From NCBI GenBank assembly GCA_036417435.1, contig CM070906.1, forward strand, positions 45,831,396 to 45,895,395: a DNA stretch of 64,000 nucleotides. The letters run 5' to 3'. This document shows positions 12,040 through 23,266 of this stretch, piece by piece. The position numbers and the translations under genes were made by a program. The notes under the pieces were generated by a model. The model did not search any database. It was not told the DNA's origin and was given only the letters and a program-made list of their open reading frames with translations. Source of the DNA: Inia geoffrensis. Lineage: Eukaryota > Chordata > Mammalia > Artiodactyla > Iniidae. Within the stretch, counting starts at the first letter, position 1; each line of letters begins with the position of its first letter.

Positions 12040-12592
12040 GGGACACCTTCCCTGCTCTTCCTTCCACTAAAAAAGACAGGAAGGAACCAAACTAAAGCAG
12101 TCATAGACAACATAATGTAAGTCTTTTTCCAGGCCAATGTCAGGCCACCAAGGAAAAGGAGTCCTTGTGACTCAGATCAGTTGTCCCTTTTATCCATTAA
12201 GGAAATCCTGAAAGCATTTGGGGTCCAAACCCAGGTTCATAGTAATGAAATTTTTTTCTCTGATGCATTTGTGCAGTTAGGAATCTATAATCACTACTGG
12301 TTGCTCATCAAGGATTGGAGGTTCAGGATCCAGGCCATCGTGCATGCCTTACAATAATAATATTTATAAGGAGAAGACAGCAGAAGCAACCAGGATGGTA
12401 AGGGTGAATTGGGTTAGTTAGTAAAAGTATTTTTAAATAAAGTAAAATGTGATGAATGGAAATTATTCAGCCAGAGATGCTGCATGAATTTGAAAAATCA
12501 GCCTTTCAATGACCTAGCATTTGAAGGGATGAAAGAGGAGAACGTTATCCCATGAATGTACCAGAAAACAGATTGCTGGGATAGTAGCTATG
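12040..12592. other. Unassigned stretch
   Basis: No feature recognised. An AT-rich interval at 12355-12480 has no repeat signature I can name. Confidence 0.35.
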
Positions 12593-12594
12593 GT

Positions 12595-13025
12595 GGCCAC
12601 TGCGGGAAGCAGAGTAGACTGATGGTCCCAGATGCTGCCCTCTGAAATTCATCACCCATTTGTGCTGAGGCCATGCTTTCTGTGGCTGCTCCCAGCCATG
12701 ACTAAGCACAGCAGGGCTGCTAAGGCGGGCCCATTCCTGGAAGATGCAGGATTCCTCTGACGGGTATCTTTAGCTTAAGGACTCCCAATTAGCCTTTTGC
12801 CAAAACTTTCTCTGAATTGAAATCTTAAGGCCTTTCGTCCTTGACTTCCCTCCCTCTCTCCTTCACAGAGATCAGTCCTGCATTGTGGTCAGTCAGCCCT
12901 CCCAGTCTCTTCCAGCTCCCACTCCATTTTCTCCCACAAGGTCTCCTTCAGCAAATCTCTTGCAAATCTAATCTCATTTTAGCACCTGCTTCTCAGAGGA
13001 CTGGATGGTGGGGGTGGAGATAAGA
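12595..13025 (+). repeat. Possible decayed LTR-like element
   Basis: The end 'atctcttgcaaatctaatct' then 'cacctgcttctcagaggact' resembles the 3' end of common mammalian LTRs ('ctgcttctcagggaacc'). A long pyrimidine tract precedes 'ttcacag' at 12850-12868. The 5' boundary and family are unclear. Confidence 0.25.
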
Positions 13026-13027
13026 AT

Positions 13028-13440
13028 AATCAGGGTCTGAAGTTATTCATTTGCATATCTGATGCTACATTAAGGCTAAAAGCCAATTTGAGAATTTGAA
13101 GAGATTTCATTGCTTTTCGGCAACATGGATAGTTTAGTTGATATATTTGGGGCTGGAGCCCTTTTAAAATAACTACTTTTTTTTTTTTTTGACTTTGGAA
13201 TGTCTTGCTTGTTATGTTTGTGGTTATAAGGTTTGCATAATTAGAAAACATAAATCAGAAAGTTTTTGTGTCAGATATTAAATTTTTCAGCTCATAGGAA
13301 TGTATTTATTATAAAAAGCAATATCTTACACATTCATATTCCTTCGAAGTCTACAAGTATATGGAATTTTGTATCCCCAATGAGATACAGTAATGTTTGT
13401 TTAACTGAATTGAAAATTGTTTGGCATACTTTCTTACATT
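13028..13440. other. Unassigned AT-rich stretch
   Basis: No feature beyond a poly-T run of 14 at about 13178-13191. Confidence 0.35.
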
Positions 13441-13444
13441 TAAA

Positions 13445-13570
13445 CCTAACATATATCCTATGAGATAAGGAGGGCAGATAATATTAAAACTCACTGTTAT
13501 CAAAGATGAAACTGAGGCTCAGGGGAGTTAAATAGCTAATACATGGTAAAGTCCAACCCAGAAACCAGGT
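13445..13570 (-). repeat. MIR SINE fragment, antisense
   Basis: 'tcctatgagataaggagggc', 'aagatgaaactgaggctcag' and 'ccaacccagaaaccaggt' follow antisense MIR. It abuts the 5' end of the next LTR. Confidence 0.75.
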
Positions 13571-13571
13571 A

Positions 13572-14096
13572 TTAGTAGACAGAATTTCTGGGAATGATGC
13601 AAAGATTCCACACCCTAATTCTTACAACGTGTGGATGTGATGAGACATTACTCATTCCCATGATTGTGCTGTTATATGGCATGGTTGACCTTAAAAAAAG
13701 ATTGTCCAGGTGGACCTAATCTAGTCACATGCACCCTTACAAACCTCTCCTGCTGATGATAAAAGAGAAATCAGAGATATGGCAGAATGTGGAAGTCAAA
13801 AAGATTCAAAGTGTGAGAAGCATTCAGTGTGCTCTTGCTTGCTTGAAGATGGCAGGTGCCATGTGGAAGGCATGAGGAGGAAATGAATTCTGCCTACAAC
13901 AAGTGAGATTAGAAGGGGATCCAGCAACCTGAGCTGAAACCTTGATTTTGACCTGTGAGACTCTAAGCAGAGAACTCAGCTGAGCCACACTGTGCCCAGA
14001 CTTATGACCCACAAGAACTGTGAAATAATAAATGGGCATTATTTTAAACCACTAAGTTCATAGTGATTTTTTATACAACAGAAAACTAATACATGA
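13572..14096 (+). mobile_element. MaLR-type (MLT1-like) solo LTR
   Basis: 'cacaccctaattcttacaac', 'gaaccttgattttgacctgt'-type text ('gaaaccttgattttgacctg'), 'aagaactgtgaaataataaa' and 'aaaccactaagttcatag', then 'gaaaactaatacatg', follow MLT1-like LTRs in order. Only an LTR is present; I see no internal proviral sequence on either side. Confidence 0.75.
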
Positions 14097-14099
14097 GTT

Positions 14100-15788
14100 T
14101 TCTGATTCCATATTTTACACCACCCTTACTCTTAATCAACCCTAATAGAAATAAATAATAGTAAACTGGAAAAGTACAGTACCAACCTTCTAGTTTTGCA
14201 AATTTAATTTTGATTAGAAATTTAGCTTTTTTAGATTTATTTTAAGCCTGACCTCAGGTCCTTTGGTTCTGAGTCTATGGGCTTGAACTCATTTTCAAGA
14301 AGACAGAACATCCATTTCCTCATGTTGATTGCTTACTTGAAAATATTTCAGGTAGATTATAAATAAAACAATCCCCAAAGAAAATATTATAAGATTAAAT
14401 TTGCTGTCATAGTTTGGGAACATATTTAAACTCTCTTTATAAAATACTGAAAATATCATGGGGATTGTTTGAACTAGTGAAGAACCATTATTTTATCTGT
14501 CCAATGTACCTCTTGCTGTAAACTTTACTCCCATCCTTTTGGAAATGCTCTTCCCCAAGTCAAACCAAGTGGTTCTGAGAAAATGTCCATGTTCATATAT
14601 AACTCCATCCCCCGCTGCCCCAGAGAACAGTAAATTGGTCTAGAAAGGGACAAAATCTCCCAGCTGAGGTAACAAAATCTCCCTTTTCACCAGAGAAAGT
14701 GTAATTTAATCCATCACCCATGGTAGAAGTTTCAGGATACAGAACTCAGGAAGTGTTGACAGCAGTGTTTCTTGCCGTGTAGAAGAAGCTGATCTCCAGT
14801 GACAGAGAAGGGGGACATCACAGAGAGAGAAGCAGAAGCAAGAGCTGGAGACAGAGTCCCCAGCAGGGTTTGACCAGTTGTTTCAGTTTTTCTGGAAATC
14901 CATCTGCATCCCTGAAGTTCCCATGGTTTGATTGTTTAGTTCTTCATGGCATTCCATGAATCAGCATTTCTCATTTTACCTAAACGAGTTCAAGATGAGT
15001 TCAGTCATCTGCAACTAAGAGAGATGTGACTCACACAATGGAGAAATTGCATTCCATTTTTCCTTGAAAACATTTATCATCGTGTAGTGGGGAAAACTTC
15101 TAGCAAAGAAACTCATTCAAGTGTCTCCAGGATGCTGATGATTCAGCAGGGCTTACATTTTGCTTCCTTTCGTGTCACCAACTGCCACACTCACTTGGTT
15201 GTTTTTGCTCACCACACCAAATACCTTCCCAAATGCTTTGCGCATATAAAAAAACTTTTAAGTTATTATTGCTGTCTTGATTATAGCAGCCTATATTCTG
15301 TCAGTGTCACATCATAAACATTTATTAGACACGTGTCTCCCTTATCTAGTACATCTACTTTTGAATATCTTTAACTGACACTGAACTTAAACGTTTACAA
15401 GTGTTAACATATTGCTAAAGAAATTTGGCAAGCCCACAGAGAAAGAGAGAGAGAGCATTATTCCACAGTAAAAACCTGCTTTTCTTTTCATTTTTATTCA
15501 TATTCTTAAGGGAAAGATACTATAATAATTTTATGTCAAATATATATGGATAATATGAAATTATATTTTTACATTTTGACAACTGACCACTTGTAAAGAA
15601 GAGATAAGGGTGCCAAGTATAATCTCATTCATTTGTGATTGGTTGGTTTCACAAATAGAATCATAACAGGTGCTTTAGAAAACACAGAAATAATGAGAGG
15701 CATTAGTTAGATTGAACTTTGTTGAGTGCCTGCTTTTTGCGCAAGTGATTTTAAATTCTCCAAGGCCTCTTTTCTAAAATGGGGATCC
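14100..15788. other. Long unassigned stretch
   Basis: Nothing is recognised over about 1.7 kb. Composition is AT-rich with short GA runs (14815-14850, 15440-15455). No open frame exceeds 76 codons and none carries a known motif. It could be single-copy intergenic or intronic DNA. Confidence 0.4.
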
Positions 15789-15789
15789 A

Positions 15790-15898
15790 TAGAGTGTTGT
15801 GGTTAAGGGTGCAAACTCTAACAACAGATTTCTGGTTCAGACTTTGTCCTCACCACTCTGACCTTAAATGACTTGTTCTGGGCCTTGGTTTTCTAGTG
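15790..15898 (+). repeat. MIR SINE, 5' part (split by an L1)
   Basis: 'gagtgttgtggttaagggtg', 'caaactctaacaacagattt' and 'ctgggccttggttttctag' match the MIR 5' half. The matching 3' part reappears at about 16506, so an L1 fragment has split the copy. Confidence 0.7.
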
Positions 15899-15899
15899 T

Positions 15900-16505
15900 A
15901 TCCTAAGATAGACAGACAGACACATGCATATATACACACATACATACATATGTATGTATATATGTACTTACATACACCAGGCATGTATAAGAATATTCAA
16001 GGCCACATTGTTTGTAATGCCAAAAAAATAAATAAAATGTAAACAACTCAAATATCCACCAAGAGTAGAATAAATTATTGTAGCAATCATCCAGTGGAAT
16101 ATTATTCAGCAGTAACAATGAATATATCTACACACATCAATAATGATGAGTCTCAAAATAATATATTGAAAAACCAGTAAATTCTAGAGGAATTCATTCT
16201 ATAGGAGTCCATTTCCATCAAGTTCTAAAACAAGAACAACTAAACCGTGTATTATCTATGGATACATACAAGGATGGAAAACTAAAGAAAACAAGGTAAT
16301 GGTTTACACAAAATTTAGGATAACGGTTACTTTTAGAGGTAAGAGGGGAGTGTGATTGGAGGGGGCACACAGGGACATCTAAGGACTGATAAAGTTATAT
16401 TTCTTAAACTGAGAAATGTGTATTGGGTATTTGCTTTCTAATTCTTCTACAAGCTGTACATATATATTTTATGCACATATATATGATAATTTCAAAAGAA
16501 AAATA
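15900..16505 (+). mobile_element. L1 3' fragment inserted into a MIR
   Basis: It begins with a CAGA/CATA low-complexity tract (15905-15975). It continues with 'ccacattgtttgtaatgcca', 'actcaaatatccacc', 'tggaatattattcagcagta' and 'tcaagttctaaaacaagaac', the order expected for the end of L1 ORF2 and its 3' UTR. 5' truncated and non-coding. Confidence 0.7.
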
Positions 16506-16625
16506 ATGATTATAAAAACTACCACATTTTTGAGAGAACTAAATAAGATTATAGACGTTTAGCAACAGTGTCTAGCATATAGTAAGCTCTCAATAAGTGA
16601 TACAAGCCATAATGATGATGTTATG
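16506..16625 (+). repeat. MIR SINE, 3' part (split copy)
   Basis: 'gagagaactaaataagatta', 'aacagtgtctagcatatagt' and 'aagctctcaataagtgatac' continue the MIR interrupted at about 15898. Confidence 0.7.
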
Positions 16626-17005
16626 ACATGGAGACGTTTGTACCACTTAGAAGAAGAAAATACCAAAAACTATGTCTTCATCTGTTTACAGTATTGTATT
16701 CCAAAATGCTTGAAAATCTATGTTAGAACCACAGTCCTCTTAGACAATGAAACCTGATAGCTTTCAACCTTCACTAACCCAAGGGATTGTACCAGAGAGA
16801 TTCTTAGATTCTCAGCCACAGATAAGCATTCTTCTTGGTTAAGTATCAGGCACCCAGTGGATATCTATACTGATGAATGTGAAGTGTTTAGTTACCTGAT
16901 ATCAGAGAATTAATCCCAACCTTTAAAGAAAAAAATGACAGATTAATACCTGCATCTTAGTTTAGGATCAAGTCTTGAACTTAAGCTATTCTAACTAGGG
17001 TCTAG
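16626..17005. other. Unassigned stretch
   Basis: No repeat or gene recognised. Confidence 0.35.
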
Positions 17006-17009
17006 TCAC

Positions 17010-17170
17010 AGAATAACAGAATCATAGAATTAGTAAAAGCACCTTGACCATCATGTCATTCAATTATTTATTGTATAGCTGAAGAAGCTGAAGCTCAGGG
17101 AGGTTAGTTAACTTCTTCAAGGTCAACAATGAGTTTGTGGCACAGTCAGAACTAGAACACAAGTTAGGAT
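17010..17170 (-). repeat. MIR-related SINE, antisense
   Basis: 'gaagaagctgaagctcaggg', 'aggttagttaacttcttcaa' and 'ggtcaacaatgagtttgtgg' follow the antisense MIR core. Diverged. Confidence 0.6.
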
Positions 17171-17174
17171 GGAA

Positions 17175-17676
17175 GCTGCAGATAATGTTCTACCATTGGT
17201 GTTCACCAGACTAAATAGAAGGAAAGATGGGAGGAGGATGGGAATAGAAGGGAAAGTAAGTGAGAACAGAAACACCCAGTTCCTTTCAAAGGAGCATAGG
17301 AACTAAAATCTATTGAAGCTTCTCTAGGATACAGGCCTTCACACCACTTGTGAGGTAACACCCCTGAATGAACTCCTTTTGAACCAAATTCCTGGAAAGA
17401 AGGCAGACTCAGCCCATTCTAATAGCAGATAACATATGCAATTTCAGAGAAGTCTGGCACCTTCAAACCTGCCCTTGTCTCCATCACCTGCAACAAATCC
17501 ATTTGATGGGCATACAGTACAATACTTGCTCTTACTTGATTATTCTGCTCTTGAATCATGTTTATCCCTAACCAATCAACAATCTAAGGCTAGCTTTATA
17601 ATTATTTTCTTCAGTAAGTACTCACAGGAAACCCATTAGAGATAAAGGCTCTGTACTGGGCACCAGAAATTTGATG
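17175..17676. other. Unassigned stretch
   Basis: No feature recognised. It ends at the left target-site copy of the following L1. Confidence 0.35.
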
Positions 17677-18107
17677 AAAAGTATTTACTCATTGTGCTGC
17701 AATGAACATTGTCGAATCTAAAAAAAAAAAAAAAAATGCTACTGAAGAACCTAGGGGCAGGACAGGAATAAAGACACAGACGTAGAGGATGGATTTGAGG
17801 ACACGGGGAGAGGGAAGGGTAAGCTGGGACAAAGTGAGAGAGTTGCATGGACATATATATACTACCCAATGTAAAATAGATAGCTAGTGGAAAGCAGCTG
17901 CATAGCACAGGGAGATCAGCTCAGTGCTTTGTGACCATCTAGAGCTTTGGGATAGGGAGGGTGGGAGGGAGGCTCAAGAGGGAGGGGATATGGTGATATG
18001 TGTATACATATAGCTGATTCACTCTGTTATACAGCAGAAACAAACACAACATTGTAAAGCAATTATAGACGAATAAAGATGTTAAAAAAAAAAAAAGTAT
18101 TTACTCA
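17677..18107 (+). mobile_element. Young L1 insertion with 15-bp TSDs and 5' inversion
   Basis: 'aaaagtatttactca' occurs at 17677-17691 and again at 18093-18107, an exact 15-bp target-site duplication. From about 17738 the interior is the artiodactyl/cetacean L1 3' UTR ('agagagttgcatggacatat', 'gcatagcacagggagatcag', 'ctgattcactctgttataca'), with a poly-A tail ending at about 18096. The first bases after the left TSD ('gtgctgcaatgaacattg') are antisense L1 ORF2 text, the signature of twin-primed inversion. Confidence 0.9.
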
Positions 18108-20200
18108 AACTCCATTTACCTTGTCCAATCAGGGAAACAGTGATTTATTCAAAAGAAAAATAGACCAACCAGAAGTAACTCTGTGCAGACTAACCCCCAA
18201 TCTTTATATCATAAGGACAATTAAATAAAAACTCATAAAGAATCTTGCTCGCTTCAGGACCTTATCAGCTTGAGCCAGCTGATAGGGAAAGTAGGTCTTA
18301 TGGTTGAACTCTTGAACCAGGAAAGGATCAGTCCAAAGTTTCTGTCAGGTGACGTGACCTACCGAAGTATTCCCATTCCTTGGCTTATCTTTATGACCGA
18401 TGAATGATTTCTTCTTATTGCTCTATGTGTTTGGAAAATGTGGTTAAATTGCTGAAGCTGTCCCAAGCAAGAGGTTTCCTTCTGGGACAAAAGAAAAATA
18501 ATCCCCTAAATACAAGGTTTAATTAATGGAAAAGTAGCTTTTGTCTGATGTTTGATGGTTTGGGAACTTTTTTTGAAACAAGCAAAAAGACCTCGAAGCA
18601 GAAACCAGACCCTTCTCTAACTTTTATATTCTAATCTCTTGCCACTCTACAGGGCTCATAGTAGCATACAGAACATACTTTCATAACAAGAAAGTCTGAC
18701 CTCATCAGTTGTTTGCTCATTACCATTCACCAATTTAATGTTTCATTGGAAATTCCCGTTTAGGGGAAGTTTCTAAGTCATAAAATAGCTCTTTTTTTGT
18801 TGTTGTTCTTTATAAGTAAAAAACATTGACATGTAATTGAGGTACAGTGGATGATTTCTCGAAAGGAATAATTCAGTGGGCAAAGCCAAGTTTAAGCCTC
18901 CCTGATTATTAAGGGAAGCTAGATTTGAGATTGTAAAGCAGGATTGTGACCAAACTGTGTGAGCATCCAGTGACCTCATGCACTGGTACAGCTGAACTAG
19001 CTTACACCTTCAGAGACTGACAGCGAACGGCAGAGTTAGTAACTATCTATTAAATGACCAAGCAATGTGCATAGACATGTGTTCAAACATTGAGAATAAT
19101 CGTCTCTCCTCAGGTGATTTACTGTCTAAAACACTGAGTTAAATGGAGCGTCCACTATATCTAAATGCACCAGTCAGCAGACAAAAACTGTTCAAAATTT
19201 CAACCTCGATTGTCCATTGAGAGAGGCAGTAATTTATTCAAAATGTAGCATCAGAATAAAGTTACTTTTCAGAAATTAATCCTACTATAAAGGAGACAGA
19301 GAAGGACAAACATAGAAGGTCTAAACAAGTAAATAACAGTAAATATATCCATCACAAAAGATCACAGCAATGTTTTTTCATCTCAGAAATTATTCTAATT
19401 TAAAGAAAAAAATTTGAAAAGACATATTTTCATGCAGAAAAACTAGGTTTAAGGGGTTGTCTGTTGGTTTCTTCGCTTATTTTAGTTAACTTTTTCATCG
19501 AGGGCCAGTTTATTTCTCAGACCTTGACCCAGCAATAGATTAAAGTCCTTAATCAGAAAAGTGGAATGCCTTATCTAATGACACATATTCTTTCTCTGTC
19601 TTTCAAAGCACATATTGTCCCTCCAAAGGAAATTCACATGAAACTAAATGACAGCCAATAGGTACCTCATTTGGAGACCCCCCTGGCTTCCTGAAGACCA
19701 CATCACAGCACCAGTCAGCATCATTTATAAGAACCAGCAGATTGCATGTGTAGTTACAGTGCTGGGTAGAGGAAGCAAGGACAGGAGAAAGCAGCCTTAG
19801 GTCATCCTCCCAAGGCCCCTGATGTGGAAGGAACAATCACCTCGTACACACAAACGATCATTGTAATCCCCGCTACAAGGGTTTAGGGTGTGGGAAAGGA
19901 AACTCGGCATGGAATTTGAAAGCTAGAATTGCAAGGTGAGAGATCTGAGAGCTTCAAGAGGAGTCTGTTTTGTTTGTTTTCAGTCTAGACTGAGAGTAGA
20001 AGGACTTAGGAAATATGCTTTAGGTTAGAAGGCACCCGGGGGGTTGTTTTCTTTCTCTACTTAGAGCCCTGAGTAATAATGCACATGCCAGTGCCTGCAC
20101 TCAGAGCTGACAAATGATGACAGAAATTCCCTCTTTCTTTCCACGTCCAATCAAAAATCAAGGATGACTGCCACTACCTTCTTAGGACCTCCTCCACTTC
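18108..20200. other. Long unassigned stretch
   Basis: About 2.1 kb without a recognisable repeat. The longest open frames are 77 codons or less. The minus-strand frame at 19603-19836 has several Cys residues but no domain I know. Probably single-copy intergenic or intronic DNA; conservation cannot be judged here. Confidence 0.4.
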
Positions 20201-20204
20201 TTAT

Positions 20205-20425
20205 GTCTCCCACACTACTTATATCTTCAATATTTCAGATGTCTCAAAATTTCTCACCTGGACTAGAGCAGTCATCTCCTAACTACTCTCCCCGCTGCCA
20301 GCCCCTGATCTGTTTTCCGCACTGATGTCTACAGAACAAGTTTGACCATAGGACTGACCAGTTTAAAATTTTTTAGTAGCTTCCAATAGCCTTCAGGTTA
20401 AAATCCAAGCTATCCTAGTACAGGC
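20205..20425 (+). repeat. L2 LINE, part 1 (split)
   Basis: 'gcagtcatctcctaactact', 'ccatagg'-'ccagtttaaaat' and 'tagccttcaggttaaaatcc' parallel the L2 interval 'tcctaactggtctcc ... aggataaagtcc'. The element resumes at about 20650. Confidence 0.7.
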
Positions 20426-20449
20426 TTTGATAACACAATCACCTTGACT

Positions 20450-20645
20450 CATATCCTGTCTTTGCTACTTACCAACTTAGGAAAGTTTCTTAACCTCTTT
20501 GATCCTGAATATCTTCATCTATAAAACAGTATAACAATAGTCCTTCTCCATAGGTTTGCTGTGAAGTTTCAGTGAGATACTTCTTTGAAAGAGCTTAGCA
20601 CTGTGCCTAATTTTCCATAACTTTTGACTATTAGCGCTATTATGG
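20450..20645 (+). repeat. MIR SINE nested in L2
   Basis: 'ctttgctacttaccaactta', 'tcttaacctctttgatcctg' and 'gagcttagcactgtgcctaa' match sense MIR. L2 text lies on both sides, so the MIR inserted into the L2. Confidence 0.75.
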
Positions 20646-20649
20646 TTTC

Positions 20650-20742
20650 ACCAACTTGCTGTTAGCTATGAAAGCCCTTCCACATCTTGGCCCACTCTCC
20701 CTCTGCAATTATCTGTCTTGCTGCTAGCCCATCAATAATCAC
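20650..20742 (+). repeat. L2 LINE, part 2
   Basis: 'gctatgaaagcccttccaca' then 'tcttggcccactctccctct' corresponds to the L2 text 'gcctacaaggccctgcatgatctggccc'. It continues the L2 split by the MIR. Confidence 0.55.
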
Positions 20743-20744
20743 AG

Positions 20745-20985
20745 GTCTTATATGAAGCACCTACTGTGTGCCAGTCCTCAGTGCCAAAGGATTTACATAT
20801 ATTCTTTAACCATTAGCAATTCTATAAGATCAGTACTAGCTTCCTCATTTTACAGATAAGAAAACTGAGACACAAAAAATAGTTAAGCAACTTGGCCAAA
20901 GTAATCCAGCTAATAAGTGGTGAAGCCCATAGTTGAAATCAAAGCCCATCATACTCCAACTCTGTTTTTTCATGACTAACTATGT
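20745..20985 (-). repeat. MIR SINE, antisense
   Basis: 'gcacctactgtgtgccagtc', 'ctcattttacagataagaaa' and 'gtaatccagctaataagtgg' follow antisense MIR across most of its length. Confidence 0.85.
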
Positions 20986-21054
20986 TGCCTTTACCGTACT
21001 TTATTTCCCAAAAAATTATGCAACAGTATTTCTGGTCCCTATATGCTTTTCCAG

Positions 21055-21495
21055 AACCTTGCTACTTCTCCATTAAGAGGTGGAATCTGTGCCCCCTCCA
21101 CTTGAACCTGGGCAGGACATTTTGACTGCCTCAACTAATTGAGTCTGGCATAAGTCAGGCTATGTAATTTCTGAGGCTAGGCCATAGACTGCCTTCTATC
21201 TGGCAGTCTCTTTTGGAGTATGCACTGTTAGAGGCCCAAGCTTCCATGTAAGTTCAGCTCCCTGAAGCTGCCATGCCTGAGACACCACGTGAAGAGATCA
21301 CATAAAGATAGAAATGCTTGAAAAGCCCCAGGTGTTCAGCCATACTTGAAGCAGGCCCAGCAGTCACTGCATAGAATATAAAGGGGCTGTCCCCACCAAG
21401 CCCTGACCAAATTACAGATCTGTGAACTAAATAAATGATCATGATTATTTAAGCCACTGAGTTTGGGAATGTTTTGTTATGCACCAATAAAAAAC
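21055..21495 (+). mobile_element. MaLR-type (MLT1-like) solo LTR
   Basis: 'aggtggaatctgtgccccct', 'gagacaccacgtgaagagat' and 'gtgaactaaataaatgatca', then 'ttaagccactgagtttggga' and 'ttttgttatgcaccaataaa', follow MLT1-like LTRs in order. No internal proviral genes are adjacent. Confidence 0.7.
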
Positions 21496-21685
21496 CAGTT
21501 CACCCACAGAAACCTCCAGCACTATTTAATCACTTTCATTTCCCCTGACAACACACCTCCCATGGCCTTCAAATATGCAGCTACTTCTGCCTACGAATCA
21601 CCACCAGCCCCTAATGCCCCAGCCAGCGCACCAATACCCTCACTTAGACAGTTATTTTGCTTTCAAGTGTCACTGTAGGTAATTT

Positions 21686-21736
21686 TTGTTGTAGTTTTAG
21701 TCATCTTTAATCATTGTTGTAGTTTTAGTCATCTTT
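21686..21736. repeat. Perfect 23-bp direct repeat, 28-bp period
   Basis: The unit 'tgttgtagttttagtcatct', plus flanking t bases, occurs at 21686-21708 and 21714-21736 with a 5-bp spacer 'aatca'. The two copies are identical, so the duplication is recent or still exchanging. Confidence 0.95.
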
Positions 21737-21744
21737 CCCCAAAT

Positions 21745-21970
21745 CTGGAAGTGTGTGGTTAAGGACCCAAACTTTAAGTCAAAGTGTCTCGGCTTAATTT
21801 TTTTTTTTTTTTTTTTTACTGCTTCCAGGTTGTAGGACTTAATCTCTTCAACCTCGGTTTCTCCAAAAGGGAGTAACAGCCAAACCCCTATCTTGGTATT
21901 GTAGGGGTTCATTTATAGCTCCGAGCAAAGTTCCTGGTATTTAATTAGAGTTCAGTACATATTGCTGTTA
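21745..21970 (+). repeat. MIR SINE carrying a T-run
   Basis: 'gtgtgtggttaaggacccaa', 'ggttgtaggacttaatctct' and 'ggttcatttatagctccgag' are decayed sense MIR. A run of about 21 T at 21799-21819 replaces or expands part of the middle. Confidence 0.6.
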
Positions 21971-21974
21971 TTAG

Positions 21975-22165
21975 AGCACTAATTATATTTCATTGCAATT
22001 ATCTATTCCTTTCTCTGTTTCCTCTTCCGAGAACGAACAGTGTATCCTCATGCTTGCCACCTGGGATATGCAAAAAAAAATTTTTATTAATTGAATAAAT
22101 GTATGAACAAATGAACAAACAAATGGATGAAGGAATGAATGAATGAATGAATGAATAAGTATGTA
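21975..22165 (+). repeat. L2 LINE 3' end with (GAAT)n tail
   Basis: 'tatttcattgcaattatcta', 'ctctgtttcctcttccgaga' and 'tcctcatgcttgccacctgg' are followed by an L2-like tail with repeated GAAT at about 22133-22156, the usual L2 3' terminus expanded. Confidence 0.6.
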
Positions 22166-22169
22166 TAAT

Positions 22170-23250
22170 CTAGCCTCCCTTTCAACTCTTTTTGTCCAGC
22201 ATGTAGGAGAGGAAAGATAATAGAGATCTCCAGTCCTGTGGGAAGCAGTCATCGTGTTCTGGCTGCATGCTTTTCGTCAGGTCCAATTCTTCTCTCTTTT
22301 CCTAGTGGTGCTGTAGTACCACAGCCATGCAGAGAGCATGCTCACTTGGTCAAGTGAAACTTTTTACTCCTGAAAATCCAAACCAGATGGCAGGACTGTA
22401 AGGAAAGCCAGTGCCAAAATCTCAGATGGCCTCCAACTACAGATTCTCTTTCCTCTTCTAACCATTTTATAGCATGCCATCCAGATACCTGACCTTGCCA
22501 AATAAAACTAGTTAATCTTTTACAATGTCAGTCCCTTTTATGGACTCCACGATATGCCAATGCCATATGGTGGCAATGCTGTGGAAGGGACTCTGCTCTT
22601 CCTGACAAGCAGGTTTGTGCTGCACTAAGCAGATAATTCACCTCTTGCCTCGTGCATGATATTTCCCCACTGATTTCTACTCAACAGAGAGAAGTTGAGA
22701 GAAATTACTAAACAGCAACACAGACTTGATTAATAAGATGAGATATTCTACACTTAATTTTCATTTTCACCATAGAATTTACATATGTACATATTTATAC
22801 CTAAAATTCTCATTATAACAGCTAAAAAAAATCTAGATATGCTGGCTGAGTTCCAATAACTGCCATTGGAACTCAATGCTATCTAAGGATATCAATGTCA
22901 TTCCAGTACATCTCAATTTTAATACCCAAAAAACCCCAAAGCACCAGTGAGTCCTTCAGTATGCCCTCTTGCCTCAGCATAAAAGAAAAAGGTTAAATAA
23001 TTTTTTAAATGAGTAAAATCCAGGGTGCTGGCTCTCTATAGTTCTAAATTGCTTTAAAAAGTGAATGTGGAATTTATCTTATTATTGTAGATTCTATGCT
23101 GCTTACGAGTTTAATCATTTCTGCATTCTTTCTCTGGAAGGGGCTATTCGAAGGCTGCATAATGCTGAGGGTTAGAAAGATTTTTGAGGCGTGGCACCAT
23201 CTTCTCTGATTGGGCAGCAGATCTCGAACGATGTGGGCCTTTTGCCGTTG
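22170..23250. other. Unassigned stretch
   Basis: No repeat recognised. It contains a short perfect hairpin (listed separately). From about 23100 the DNA becomes more GC-rich and leads into the CTCF-like motif. Confidence 0.35.
22847..22875. other. Perfect 11-bp inverted repeat
   Basis: 'tgagttccaat' at 22847-22857 and 'attggaactca' at 22865-22875 pair exactly around a 7-nt loop. No transposon termini or T-run suggest a specific role. Confidence 0.9.
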
Positions 23251-23252
23251 AC

Positions 23253-23266
23253 TCACCAGAGGGCAG
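23253..23266 (+). promoter_or_regulatory. CTCF-like core motif
   Basis: 'tcaccagagggcag' matches the degenerate CTCF core CCASYAGRKGGCRS at 13 of 14 positions; the first C is T. It lies in a GC-richer, repeat-free interval (about 23150-23420). Matches this good also occur by chance, so occupancy is not established. Confidence 0.4.
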
